The notes beneath the pieces were generated by a model. The model was not told where the DNA came from. It did not search any database and saw nothing but the letters and a program-made list of their open reading frames with translations. A stretch of 64,000 bases of DNA from Tetranychus cinnabarinus (Eukaryota; Arthropoda; Arachnida; Trombidiformes; Tetranychidae), in the NCBI GenBank assembly GCA_022266195.1, contig WHVY01000006.1, positions 682,001-746,000 of the forward strand, written 5' to 3'. Below, piece after piece: positions 25,801 to 37,015 of this stretch. The translations under genes were made by a program, and so were the position numbers. Every line of letters begins with the position of its first letter. The first letter of the stretch is position 1.

Positions 25801-28049
25801 ACTGACAGGCAAACAAATAGACAAAGAATAGTGAACAATATTGAAACATACGATCAACAGGCCTGATCCATCATCTTTAACATGAGTGTCATCGTCAGAT
25901 AACCCAATTAGGCGTTCAAGATATTGTGACTTAAACTAAATTAATTCAGCTTTCACAATCTTGAAACAAGTTAAACCATGGAAGTTAAATGTGATTAATC
26001 ATTAATTATAAGCTATTCAACTCTGATAATCAAAAATTTAATCCAATCTTGGCCAATCTTGAATCTATATCCTGAATCAAGTTCAACCGCACTTGGCCAA
26101 CACTTGTCCGTACCAAATGTGGTCAAACGAAACCAGTTATCCATTGATATGTAAATCTGTTTGTGTTAATATATAATATTAATACAATAACCTTTTAACC
26201 GCAGACAGACAACATTTTGCTGATTAAATTACTATTAATATATGGAGCCAAATTTATGGATATTTGTCAATTCAAATCAGTCAATTGCCAAATATTGCTA
26301 ATTGCATTCACATTCGCCTCACCAGTTTACCAGACAATCTTGACCAGAAATATCTTTATTAAGAAATACTGAGTATTGACACCTAAAAGAGGATAATTTA
26401 TTGTTTGTCCATTGTGATATTATTGTATATCCAAGTATTATTCATCTTCATTATTCTTAAGGCACAACAATTTCAAGTCTAATCTTGTTACCTTTAACAG
26501 GTTGAAACTCACTTTTAGGTTCATTTGTATCCACATGTATTGAGATGTTTCAGATGAAATTGCAATGGATAAAGATGAATGCAACTGAACCCAAAAAGGC
26601 TAAAAAAGCAACAAAAATAAACAAGATTATTTGATTAATTTCAACTTTATTAGATAAAGAATTAACAAGTTTGTGTGAAATGATTTACACAATTTACCAA
26701 TTTCCAAACATGATATTATTCTGAGCCTCAAACAATGATGGCCTTTGGGCTAAACATGTAAATTGATGTGGATTATTTTAGATTATTGACAAATTGCTAT
26801 CGACAAATTGCTATTACTTCAAACTGAATCCTTTGACAAACCAAAGTTGATATTCCTGAAAAATGACCAAAAGCAAGTTTAGCTTCACTGAGGCAAAAAT
26901 TATAATCGTCCATTGATAGAGAAATAATCACAATTTTCACGTTCTCGAGTTCCAACCAATTTAACCTGAACAACAGTTTTCATTAATTAATTATTGTCTA
27001 GTGAATCTTTTATCCACCATTTAAGCAAACTTAATTCAATCAACAGTTGGTCCAGTTAACTTGGTTTTCGGTCAAGAAAATGCTTAAAAATTTCTTAATA
27101 CCAAGTGATGATAACATTAGATTAACAGCTGATCATTTCCAACATTACAACCCAAACTTCAAATTTTTACAAAAAAATGTTGATTTGATCAAAAACAAGA
27201 ACCAAACTTTGTATCTTTTAATGTTTATGAATGTAAAATTAAATCTGTTTCATTGTAAGATTCAAGATACAAATTCAGTCGAGTCTTCGTTAAATATTGT
27301 AGTCCATTTCACTTGATTAAACTGTTCAATTGCTGCAAGGCAAAGGGTCAACAATTGAGTTACTTTCACAGACATTTTAAGAGACAGTTTACTCTAAGAC
27401 ATTAACAATTGAAACCTTTTCTGTTAAATTAACTTTAAATTTACGACAATAGACTAATTCAATATAATTTAATCTCTTCACAGGTATTTGCTTGGGTTGC
27501 TGTATTTGTGTTGCCTTTGAATGCAGCCATGAACCCAATACTTTATACAATCTCAACTTTACCCTTTTTTAAACGAACGTACAGTCGAAGTGCTCAGGAA
27601 TCAAAGAGCTCAGTTGTATTAAAGAATGGTTAGTCCAAAGTATTCATCAAAACATTTACTAATCATTGTCTCTTTTAATTACAGGTCGATCAAAGTCAGT
27701 GATTCAACGGAAAAATTATCGAGCCAAACATCATTACTTTTTCAACAGCAAGTGTAACGCAAATGTACACACAAATAACAGTATAATTGTAAATGATGCC
27801 AATAACAACGCCAATAATATCAATAATCCGAGTCACCAATCAATCCGAAATCAAAACAGTTTCAATGGAAGCTTTTGCCATCGAAACAATTCAATTAACC
27901 AACGTAAAAATACTTATGCCTTGCGAAGGCAACAATCTTCTGTATCTTCTTCGTCTTCATTGGCTTTGACTCCAGTGGCACCATTGACTCCGCGAATGTC
28001 ACGTAAATCATCCAAAAGTATTTACTTCGAGCCTAACCAGTGCAATTAA
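416..28049 (+). CDS. LDLa-LRR-7TM G-protein-coupled receptor (type C LGR; relaxin-receptor/GRL101-like), 5' partial
   Basis: Plasma-membrane receptor with a modular ectodomain and a rhodopsin-type 7TM core. Exons read: 416-556, 1077-1205, 1279-1389, 1448-1828, 3241-3349, 3857-4006, 4610-4684, 4737-4808, 4893-4964, 5029-5100, 9361-9432, 18912-19767, 27484-27628 and 27685-28049 (stop TAA 28047-28049). All joins keep one frame with GT-AG borders. Order: at least six LDLa modules, a Cys-containing LRR cap, about seven LRRs, a hinge with Cys (FRFCCLARHVQNC), then seven helices with DRF after TM3, CWMP in TM6 and NPILY in TM7. The hinge aligns without gaps to the human RXFP1 hinge as I remember it (KKFQYCGYAPHVRSC). 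Multiple LDLa modules resemble snail GRL101 and fly Lgr4 more than the single-LDLa vertebrate RXFPs. The cytoplasmic tail is rich in Asn, Ser and basic residues. The start, signal peptide and probably more LDLa modules lie before the window. Ligand unknown; a relaxin-like or other peptide is family inference. Confidence 0.9.
1829..3856. other. Receptor introns between the LDLa and LRR blocks (interrupted by exon 3241-3349)
   Basis: AT-rich intron sequence with no further module recognised. Short open frames here have no Cys pattern or LRR pattern and are at the length expected by chance in AT-rich DNA. Confidence 0.6.
3241..9432 (+). other. LRR exon array of the receptor (phase-2 exons of 72-75 nt)
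   Basis: Exon 3241-3349 encodes an LRR N-terminal cap with clustered Cys (LCPCIDIVINC). Exon 3857-4006 encodes two repeats. Exons 4610-4684, 4737-4808, 4893-4964, 5029-5100 and 9361-9432 each encode one repeat of the LxLxxNxLxxLxxxxFxxLxxLxxL type. Every internal border is phase 2, so any exon can be skipped or duplicated without a frame change. The last repeat (9361-9432) joins directly to the 7TM exon, giving a hinge of the same length as human RXFP1 as remembered. An extra repeat hidden in the 4.3 kb intron 5101-9360 cannot be excluded. Confidence 0.88.
5101..9360. other. 4.3 kb receptor intron within the LRR array
   Basis: I searched by eye for an acceptor followed by an LRR codon pattern and a donor about 72 bases later and found none that convinced. 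The best near-miss starts at 5501 and lacks the Leu/Asn pattern. No nested gene is supported on either strand. Confidence 0.5.
9433..18911. other. 9.5 kb receptor intron between the LRR array and the 7TM exon
   Basis: Mostly featureless AT-rich DNA. It holds two short fragments that splice in frame with each other (14041-14069 and 14138-14294, see that entry) and a 115-codon minus-strand open frame at 14757-15104 that I do not recognise. Open frames this long are expected by chance a few times in a window of this composition. Confidence 0.5.
14041..14294 (+). pseudogene. Possible two-exon coding fragment inside the receptor intron
   Basis: A 29-nt piece (14041-14069, after accatttcag and before gtaaag) can join to 14138-14294 (after tttacag) in one frame. 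The join reads SSMTNNLIAAIISF, then FDADFGSL and ISIFVLKANNEGKNL, and ends in TAA at 14292-14294. I do not recognise a family with any certainty. The strand pattern faintly recalls the N-terminal beta domain of M1 aminopeptidases, but that is a guess. No start or upstream exon was found, so it may be a relic, an alternative receptor 3' end (phase 2 fits exon 9361-9432) or chance. Confidence 0.2.
19768..27483. other. 7.7 kb receptor intron between extracellular loop 3 and TM7
   Basis: Begins GTAAGT right after the loop codon CAA and ends cacag. It holds a 92-codon open frame at 20485-20763 (TTIHVDTSKPQNVTIHF near its end) and a degenerate-looking stretch at 25239-25610. Neither is recognised. 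Everything else is AT-rich with no gene seen on either strand. Confidence 0.5.
25239..25610 (+). pseudogene. Degenerate coding-like stretch in the receptor intron
   Basis: After an acceptor-like gattag, one frame reads VITLSFNTDAYFGLG, then SISIIKANKCNTITVINSRG, before a stop near 25406. A second frame downstream reads HTGNIDGEKYDRLAGLASL and then KVSKDEIILTATRSVLPYHL. The composition is protein-like but split by stops and a frame change. The first part loosely resembles the fragment at 14138-14294 (F-x-DA-x-FG, then ISI and KAN). Family not recognised; a decayed gene copy is one reading, chance the other. Confidence 0.2.
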
Positions 28050-28821
28050 ATGAAAAACAAATTGTAAATTGAAATAACAATTTAAATTCGTTAAATTTTC
28101 TTTCTTACATTTTCCATTGTATTACATGTACATATCGATACACTTGAGGTTTCCAAGTTTTCCTGGTTAAAGCTATTTTTCACTCAATAACCATGTATTT
28201 AAATCATAATTAAACAAATTTTATCCATTAATTTTTCTCATATTAAAAGCATAGTTTAAATAGCAACTATTCAAATTGCCTTTTCCCATCGAAACGAAAG
28301 TCTTATGATCTTTCAACTTATTACAGGATTGAAACGGATTGAAAGTCGAATGGATTTGGGTTTTTCTTGAGTTGAGGCAAAATTGTCCCGTTTCTTATTT
28401 ATACTGAACTTGCGGCTCAGTTTTGTGTCTTCCATGTAATTCAGAGGTTTTTCATGATAGCTCATTTATAAATTTCAAGACCGGTATGATTTAACGAGAG
28501 TTTATTTGCTTAACTAGGTTTAAACCATTGAGAAATTAGGACTTCCATCGATGACTTGATTAGATTGTATTTGATTTTACTTTCTCTTATTAATTGGTTA
28601 AGCATTCGAGAGTATTTATTCCCGATATCTAACAGTTTTCCTAATCTTAATTAGTTTTAACACCAAGAAATGAAACATTTATTCCTTTATTTTAAACCGA
28701 TTTTGTATTAAACCTTTTAAAAGACTCGTATTAATTTTAAAAGCCAATTTGCTATTTAAAACCATAAACGCCGACGAGATCAGGGATGTGGGCTTACCAA
28801 TGGATCAGTGAGTATTACTCA
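28050..28821. other. Receptor 3' flank
   Basis: Intergenic DNA following the receptor stop. No gene seen. It presumably includes the receptor 3' UTR, but I could not fix a cleavage site. Confidence 0.5.
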
Positions 28822-29255
28822 CAAGGGAAGGTTCTAAAGTATGAAATCGATATGGAGATTTAATTGGTCACAATCGGCACATTAGACCATGTTAAACACT
28901 AAAATAACGAAATTAGCTGCTATCTTTTCGATTTCGGCAATTTATCGCTTTTTTCTAGAAAAATTTGTATGCTTTTCAATGAGGATTTGTAATTTCATTT
29001 TTTAAACTTTGAAATGTTTAAACAGAAACATATATTTTTTATTGCATAATCAGAGTATTTATACGATGCATTCAAAAAAAACAAATACAAATCCTCATTG
29101 AAAAGCATACAAATTTTTCTAGAAAAAAGCGATAAATTGCCGAAATCGAAAAGATAGCAGCTAATTTCGTTATTTTAGTGTTTAACATGGTCTAATGTGC
29201 CGATTGTGACCAATTAAATCTCCATATCGATTTCATACTTTAGAACCTTCCCTTG
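28822..29255. repeat. Long perfect inverted repeat (169-base arms, 96-base spacer)
   Basis: Bases 28822-28990 are the reverse complement of 29087-29255. I compared the arms base by base and found no mismatch. The arms end at caagggaagg / ccttcccttg. Similarity continues weakly outward for about seven bases with one mismatch and then stops, and I see no clear target-site duplication. The spacer 28991-29086 is AT-rich. A transcript across this would fold into a hairpin of about 169 bp. Candidates are a young foldback/MITE-type element, a recent palindromic duplication, or a hairpin small-RNA locus. No transposase or other open frame is present. Confidence 0.93.
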
Positions 29256-31689
29256 TCAGTAAGAAGATTGAATTTAAAAGATAACCTCAGGTGAAGGTAA
29301 TTCCAGAAAATATGGTAATAAATAATGTTATCTGCTTAGGTAGATCTAAACGTTTAAACAAAACGGATTTACAAGTCCATTTGTAAGTGGCTTTACTCGT
29401 GATTTTTATTCAAGTTGAAGCGACTCAGGTTTGTCTTTTGATTGTTTTGTGCTTCATTTTTGACCAGAGTACTCAAAGGTAGATTAAAAGCAAAATTAAA
29501 ATAAAAATCAATGTAATTTAAATGCAATTTAAAGACAAATCTCAACATTTAAAGTTGAGTCGAGATCCAGTGGCGAGCTCTATTAGTAAGGAAAGTCACT
29601 GTTTTTCATGTGTTACCAATAAAGATGTTTATGTAACGTGTCCATAGATCAATGAACCTATCTTGAGATTTAAATTGCTTCAAATCTACTTTATTGGATT
29701 TTAAAATTGTAACGATTTTCACCTTATTACATAATAAGATGATCTTTCATTTAACCTTACATGTCTTCATTTGACCTTTACTACTTGCCACTTTGACCAA
29801 TGGATGAAAATTGAGCAATGACATTACTCTGTTTGGTTGTAACCCTTACCAAAAATTAGAGTTAATCTATTTATGGTTGTGAGATATTGATTCCCTGGTT
29901 TCAATGGAGATTACTCATCTAATTGAGATCATTTGGCTAACGATTATTATTGCACTGATAGAGTGAAATGATTGGGTTGCCAATTACTGATTAATCAGTC
30001 ACTTGAATGAGAAAAAAACATCTTTTCTGTAAATTTGAAATAACTGGTAACATCACTTGTAAAATTAAACTGCGATCAAACGGTTTTATTGCTACTTGGC
30101 TTGTAAGAATGGAAATCAATTCAGGTAACTTTAGATTGTCAGTAATCATTGACTAATTGGATAAATTGCCATCATTAGAAAATTTAGTCCACTGAAAGCT
30201 CCATGTAAAGGATTCTTTCTTTGTCAGAGATTATTTTCAAATGATCACTTTCACCTCGGTAAATGGCAAGTAAACAATTTAAAGTCGCATAATTATGGTA
30301 GTTATTGAAACTGGATAACAGTAGTTTTATATTGAAATCATAAATTGCCAAAGATAATGAAGAAATCATGTTAAACATACTGATTGAAAATAAGATTAAC
30401 ATGAGTAATATCTAACCTTGCAAGAGTTACACCCAGAAATCTTATGATGATTGAGGTACTCAAAAAACACATTGATATTTATTATATGTTGTCGTTTGAA
30501 CCGGATGAAGCTTATTTTATTTGATATGGTCAAGAAAATTAGTTGATTACAAGCAATAAATTGAGTAAATTGAGCCGTTTAAAAGGTATATGGAAAGAGT
30601 TGGTTAGATGAAACAGCAATTTGGTTATGATAAGTATAACAGTAATATTGGTAAATATGCTACATCTCTATAAGGGTGTGAATAAATTGTGTGTGTTTAA
30701 TCAAATATGAATATTAAAATTTTGAAACAATGATTAAACACTGTGAGTTACGCCTAAAGTAATGGAAAGATGATGGACTGAAAATTAACCAGAATCCTGT
30801 AACCAAATTTACAGAAAATTGAAGCTACTTCAGTGCTTTATCTTCATGTGACCCATTGATTGTTAATTACTGGATGATTAATTAAAAGGATTGATATGCT
30901 TAGTAGCTAGTTAATTTGTAATGTTTATCACTATTACTCGATTGCCCACGTTTAACCATATTAAGTGTACAGGTTAATTTCGTGTTTGGTTTCCCTTTGA
31001 AATTGCAAAAAATATTGAGATAATCGTATTTCCTTTCACAGGCTTTCATTCAAAAGCCTTTTTCCTGAATAAAGTAACATTTTTGATTCATTTGACAGGA
31101 AATCCCAACAATAATCATGATAATTAACACCGAGACAATCAAATATTCAGCTGATGTGTCATTAAGCGCTGTTAACAAGATAGCTTGATTCAACCAGCAT
31201 TTTGTGCTTCCAATAGTTCATCAATATGGCGTCAATTTTTCTCATCCTTTGCTTTCCACTCAATTTGCTCATTTTTGGTCTAATCAGTTTAAATTAATGG
31301 CCAATTTTGATCGATAATCCTTACGATTTAAAGGTAATCAAATCTAAATAATGAGGAGAAACAATAATAATGAAAATTGAGACTAAAATTGAGACTAATC
31401 TATTGATCCATTGAAATTTACTCTTGAACTTGAAGCTTTCAAGAATGATTATAAAGTATCAGTCAAGTATGTAAATTGTAATCAAGATTAGGTAAATAAT
31501 GATTAATGAAAAATTAAGCTTGGAAGATGATTAAATTTTTCAACTCACTAAACATGGCCAAATCACTAATCGAGCTGTCGTCGTGAAGCCAACCTGAAAA
31601 GATGAATTAGTGAAAGAAAGTTGAGACAAAAAATTACTTTAATTATTTTGGATGATTTTAATTATAATTATAGCTGTTATTAGTAAAAT
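29256..31689. other. Intergenic region between the hairpin repeat and the actin duplication
   Basis: About 2.4 kb of AT-rich DNA. Short open frames occur on both strands but none resembles a known protein, and no RNA gene or longer repeat was seen. Confidence 0.5.
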
Positions 31690-32273
31690 AAACAATTGTT
31701 GAGGTTAATATTTTGCTCTTTAAAATGGTTTTTGTTTACCAAAAACCATTCACGCTCTGTTTATGAATAATCATTGACACCCAACCCCTTCAACTCCTCT
31801 TTTCACACCTTTAACATCTTTATCATTCTCATCGTCTTCTTATGCTTTGCCATTGACATTACATTAATAATAATAATAGTAATAACAATCATAATCATAA
31901 TCATCTTTAGTTTCAAAAATTCATTCAACACGTTCATGTTTCAGTCTGCTAAAAAGCTACCAATACTAATACGACATCTAATAATAGCTCGAGACACACT
32001 CCTTATTCATTAAATTTCAACTTGATTGTGGATAGTTAGTTGACAAAAGTAAGCGTTAATTACAATTAAATATGTCTGCATTAATTGTATGATAAATATT
32101 TGGTAACAATTTAAGAATATAAACATTTTATAATCAACTTTCTAGACACGATTCATTAGGCTTGTATCAAGGTTAATTCTAGATAGGGTTTATGAATTTA
32201 TATTTAGTTTTTGATTTCGCGGTTTTGTTTGAAATTAAAACGAATAAATGTTTTTATCTAAGAAGCAATTAAT

Positions 32274-32279
32274 TTTATT
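32274..32279 (-). terminator. Candidate polyadenylation signal, left actin
   Basis: AATAAA on the minus strand about 295 bases after the actin stop codon. It lies in the part of the arm that has no counterpart in the other copy, so the two actins probably use unrelated 3' UTR ends. Confidence 0.45.
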
Positions 32280-32574
32280 TCAATTAATTGGACCTTCTCT
32301 AGTGGTGAGGAGATAAAATATTCAAAGATGTCATGAAGAAGCGTTACAAAATTCTTTCATTGTAGAGGAAGAAAAGAAATGTGGGAGGAATAAACGTACA
32401 AGCTTGAGATTCTTGCAAGTTAAACTGATGAAAAAATATAAGATTAACTGAAAGAAAACAGAAAAACTCGGAATGGATAGTACTAGAAAAGGAATGAAGT
32501 TTAAAGATATTTTGTTTAACGTATCCTCATCAAAAAAGAAGGAATGATTGGGATTTTGGCAACAGCTATGAAGC

Positions 32575-33840
32575 TTAGAAACATTTTCTGTGGACAATTG
32601 ATGGTCCTGATTCATCATATTCCTGCTTGGAGATCCACATTTGTTGGAAAGTGGAAAGTGATGCTAAGATTGAACCTCCGATCCAGACGGAATATTTACG
32701 TTCAGGTGGGGCAATTATTTTGATTTTCATCGTGCTGGGAGCTAAAGCGGTGATTTCCTTTTGCATTCTGTCAGCAATACCTGTGTAAATGAAAGAAAAG
32801 AGACATTAATATTAAGCTCCCAACAATCACAATAATATCTCAAATTTGCAAATAAATGGATGGTTTGACCTTCCTAGAGAAGAAGGTTGAAGGATGATTG
32901 AAAAGGATTACATACCTGGATACATAGTAGTTCCTCCGGATAGAACAGTATTAGCGTAAAGATCCTTACGAATATCAACATCACATTTCATGATTGAATT
33001 ATAAGTGGTTTCATGAATACCACAAGATTCCATACCAAGGAATGATGGTTGGAAGAGAGCTTCTGGGCATCGGAATCGTTCATTACCGATAGTAATAACT
33101 TGACCGTCAGGGAGTTCATATGACTTTTCAATTGAAGATGAGCTGGCAGCTGTAGCCATTTCTTGCTCAAAGTCAAGAGCAACATAGCAAAGTTTTTCCT
33201 TAATGTCTCGAACAATTTCTCTTTCAGCAGTGGTAGTGAAAGAGTAACCTCTTTCAGTTAAGATCTTCATCAAATAATCAGTAAGATCTCTACCAGCCAA
33301 ATCTAAACGAAGAATAGCATGGGGTAAAGCATAACCTTCATAAATTGGTACAGTGTGAGAAACACCATCACCAGAATCCAAAACAATACCGGTGGTACGA
33401 CCGGAGGCGTACAAACTAAGAACAGCTTGGATGGCTACATACATAGCTGGAGTGTTGAAGGTTTCAAACATGATTTGGGTCATTTTTTCACGGTTAGCCT
33501 TTGGGTTAAGAGGGGCTTCAGTTAAAAGAACTGGATGTTCTTCAGGGGCAACTCTCAATTCATTGTAGAAGGTATGATGCCAGATTTTCTCCATGTCATC
33601 CCAATTGGTGACAATACCGTGTTCAATTGGATATTTAAGAGTAAGGATTCCTCTTTTAGATTGGGCTTCGTCTCCAACATAAGAATCCTTTTGGCCCATA
33701 CCGACCATTACTCCTTGATGTCTTGGTCGCCCAACAATAGATGGGAATACAGCTCTTGGGGCATCATCACCGGCAAAACCGGCTTTACACATACCAGATC
33801 CATTATCAACAACAAGAGCGGCTACTTCGTCGTCACACAT
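32575..33840 (-). CDS. Actin (Act5C-like), left copy
   Basis: Globular actin that polymerises into microfilaments. Exon 1 is 33840-32916 and exon 2 is 32780-32575, joined at TATCCAG|GTATTGCT, giving 376 residues, the normal length for arthropod actins beginning MCDDEVAAL. The nucleotide-binding phosphate loops ([11 protein letters not shown] near the N-terminus and [11 protein letters not shown]) and the C-terminus SIVHRKCF are intact. The 135-nt intron falls within the Gly codon at position 309. Residue 273 is Cys, as in most actins. It faces away from a second, nearly identical actin gene across about 950 bases. A good acceptor (cactttag) 28 bases before the ATG suggests a 5' UTR intron, with CGG|GTAAGA (intron from 34107 downward) as a possible donor. 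A minus-strand AATAAA lies at 32274-32279. Cytoplasmic versus muscle use cannot be read from the sequence. Confidence 0.97.
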
Positions 33841-34366
33841 TTTGATTTAATTTTTTTATAAGTATTAACTAAAGTGAATAGAAAAACAAAAAATAATAAT
33901 TTAATAAATTGAAAATGAGAATCACAAATGAGAATAAAGGTGGATTACTAAGAGACAGTAAAACAACGATTTATGACAAGGCTTTTGAAATGTTAAACGG
34001 TTAAATGTGAGAACAAATGGTGACTCGGTTAAACCAGACAACTAGTTTAAATAGTAACTTTTGATTAAGGCTGGGAGGGCAAACGAAATCAAAGTGTCAA
34101 TTCTTACCCGAAATAGGTAATGTTTTTAGAAGATGATTTCACAAAATTTGATCAAATTTAATCTTGATTAGTTCAAGAGTAATAACTTTTAAACAAGGCA
34201 AACTGAAGAGAGACAGGGAGAGCAACGTTGGGAGAGACAAAAGTAACAGTCAGACAGACAAATAGACAGGAGAAAAGAAAAGACCAAGTAAGGTGAAGTG
34301 GAAGAGAGAAAGAAGTTTGGGGGAAACATTGAATCAAAATGGGTGTGGTTAGGGGTGAAAATATTT

Positions 34367-34376
34367 CCTTTTATGG
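34367..34376. promoter_or_regulatory. CArG box (serum response factor site) 1
   Basis: CCTTTTATGG is an exact match to CC(A/T)6GG. CArG boxes bound by SRF are classic actin promoter elements in animals. The near-palindromic motif works in either orientation, so it could serve both flanking actins. Confidence 0.7.
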
Positions 34377-34537
34377 TAAAAGAATGGTTACCAGGGATCT
34401 CATTGGTTGGATACTCTTATTAAAAGTCACTACAGGGTAGTAAAAAAGTTTCTGGTTTCGGGGGGAGGATTTCAAGTGCGCAAAGATCAAAAGACAATTG
34501 TGAAGTGAAAACATCGCACAAAATGAGTCTTACTGCG

Positions 34538-34547
34538 CCTTAAAAGG
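34538..34547. promoter_or_regulatory. CArG box (serum response factor site) 2
   Basis: CCTTAAAAGG is an exact and fully palindromic CC(A/T)6GG match in a locally GC-richer stretch (gcgcc...ggggctgcc). It lies 171 bases from CArG box 1 and about 240 bases before the right actin ATG. Confidence 0.72.
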
Positions 34548-34789
34548 GGCTGCCTTCCCCTTTGCACAAACTTTAGCACGACCCTGTACTAAACTAGTTG
34601 TCTGGTTTAAGAGAGTCACCATTTGTTCTCATATTTAACCGTTTAACATTTCTAAAGCCCTGTCATAACTAAAGATTTTACTGCCTTTTAGTAAATAATC
34701 CACCTCAATTCTCATTTGTGATCAATAGTTTTAAATTATTTTTTGTTTTCTATTCATTTAGTTAATACTTATAAAAAAATTAAATCAAA

Positions 34790-36130
<1,341 letters not shown>

Positions 36131-36413
36131 GCTTCAAGCTGTTGCCAAATCGCTTTACATTCCTTCAATTCCATTTTTCTAGCCCTTATTTCTTCTACCA
36201 CCATCAACATTTTTAGCTCTTATATTCCTATTGATTCCAAGAAACCTTAATTCCACATTTTTTTTCCACACACATATACCTATCAGTCTATCGGGCTAAA
36301 GGCGTGAAACAGACTGTCTTAAATGATCTATTTCTCTTGTATTTTGACATTAATCTATTAGCTTAAAAGCTCAACAGGCTGGTAGGATATGCCTTCACCC
36401 TATCAACTATCGA

Positions 36414-36419
36414 AATAAA
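36414..36419 (+). terminator. Candidate polyadenylation signal, right actin
   Basis: AATAAA about 285 bases after the actin stop, in the part of the 3' UTR not shared with the other actin copy. Confidence 0.5.
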
Positions 36420-37015
36420 CTAAATTTCTCTTAGTTAAAAACTTGAAAGTATCTTTATTTAATTTTATTAACCCATGTTTTTTTGCACTTTGAAACATGG
36501 AATATCATTTCAATATCAACTCTTTTATGGCTAACCTTGATATAAGCTTAATGAATCGTGTCTAGAAAGTTGATTTTAATGTTTATATTCTTAAATTGTT
36601 ACCAAATATTTATCATACAATTTATGCAGACATATTTAATTGTAATTAACGCTTACTTTTGTCAACTAACTATCCACAATCAAGTTGAAATTTAATGAAT
36701 AAGGAGTGTGTCTCGAGCTATTATTAGATGTAGTTTTAGTATTAGTAGCTTTTTAGCAGACTGAAACATGAACGTGTTGAATGAATTTTTGAAACTAAAG
36801 ATGATTATGATTATGATTGTTATTACTATTATTATTATTAATGTAATGTCAATGGCAAAGCATAAGAAGACGATGAGAATGATAAAGATGTTAAAGGTGT
36901 GAAAAGAGGAGTTGAAGGGGTTGGGTGTCAATGATTATTCATAAACAGAGCGTGAATGGTTTTTGGTAAACAAAAACCATTTTAAAGAGCGAAATATTAA
37001 CCTCAACAATTGTTT

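Larger units (their letters stand above)
18912..28049 (+). other. Seven-transmembrane exons and cytoplasmic tail of the receptor
   Basis: Exon 18912-19767 encodes the hinge and TM1 to TM6: TM1 starts around LRICIWILGVLSIVGN, TM3 is followed by IDRFLRITFP, and TM6 contains DFWCWMP. It ends after extracellular loop 3 (NGVKLPPQ). TM7 (FAWVAVFVLPLNAAMNPILY) lies 7.7 kb further on in exon 27484-27628. The last exon, 27685-28049, encodes a tail with Asn-rich, Ser-rich and Arg/Lys-rich stretches. The ATG at 18883 is in frame but lies before a good acceptor (tttcag, ending 18911), so it belongs to the intron rather than being a start. Confidence 0.9.
31690..34055. repeat. Left arm of the inverted actin duplication
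   Basis: Pairs as reverse complement with 34588-37015. From the outside in: about 490 bases of outer flank (31690-32180) nearly identical to 36530-37015; about 390 bases (32181-32574) with no match; actin exon 2 almost identical; unrelated introns; exon 1 almost identical for its first 800 bases; then a 5' UTR/promoter part to about 34055 that is similar but clearly diverged. Near the outer end lies an 11-bp hairpin, AATGGTTTTTG / CAAAAACCATT (31724-31750), kept in both arms. Confidence 0.9.
34056..34587. promoter_or_regulatory. Shared spacer and putative bidirectional promoter of the actin pair
   Basis: About 530 bases between the arms. It is less AT-rich than its surroundings, with G-rich and purine-rich runs. 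It contains two perfect CArG boxes (34367-34376 and 34538-34547) and a reverse CCAAT (cattgg near 34402). No open frame is supported. Both actin genes read outward, so this is the likely common regulatory core. Confidence 0.65.

Noticed and set aside
31774..32013. 79-codon frame in the outer flank, also open in the other arm (36692-36931)
   Set aside because: It lacks an ATG start, is Ile-rich low-complexity, and the few differences between copies change residues. The high DNA identity explains its persistence.
33535..33861. 108-codon antisense frame over the left actin start, also present over the right actin (34769-35095)
   Set aside because: Shadow of the actin coding sequence. Its conservation in both copies follows from the near-identity of the exons, not from independent selection.
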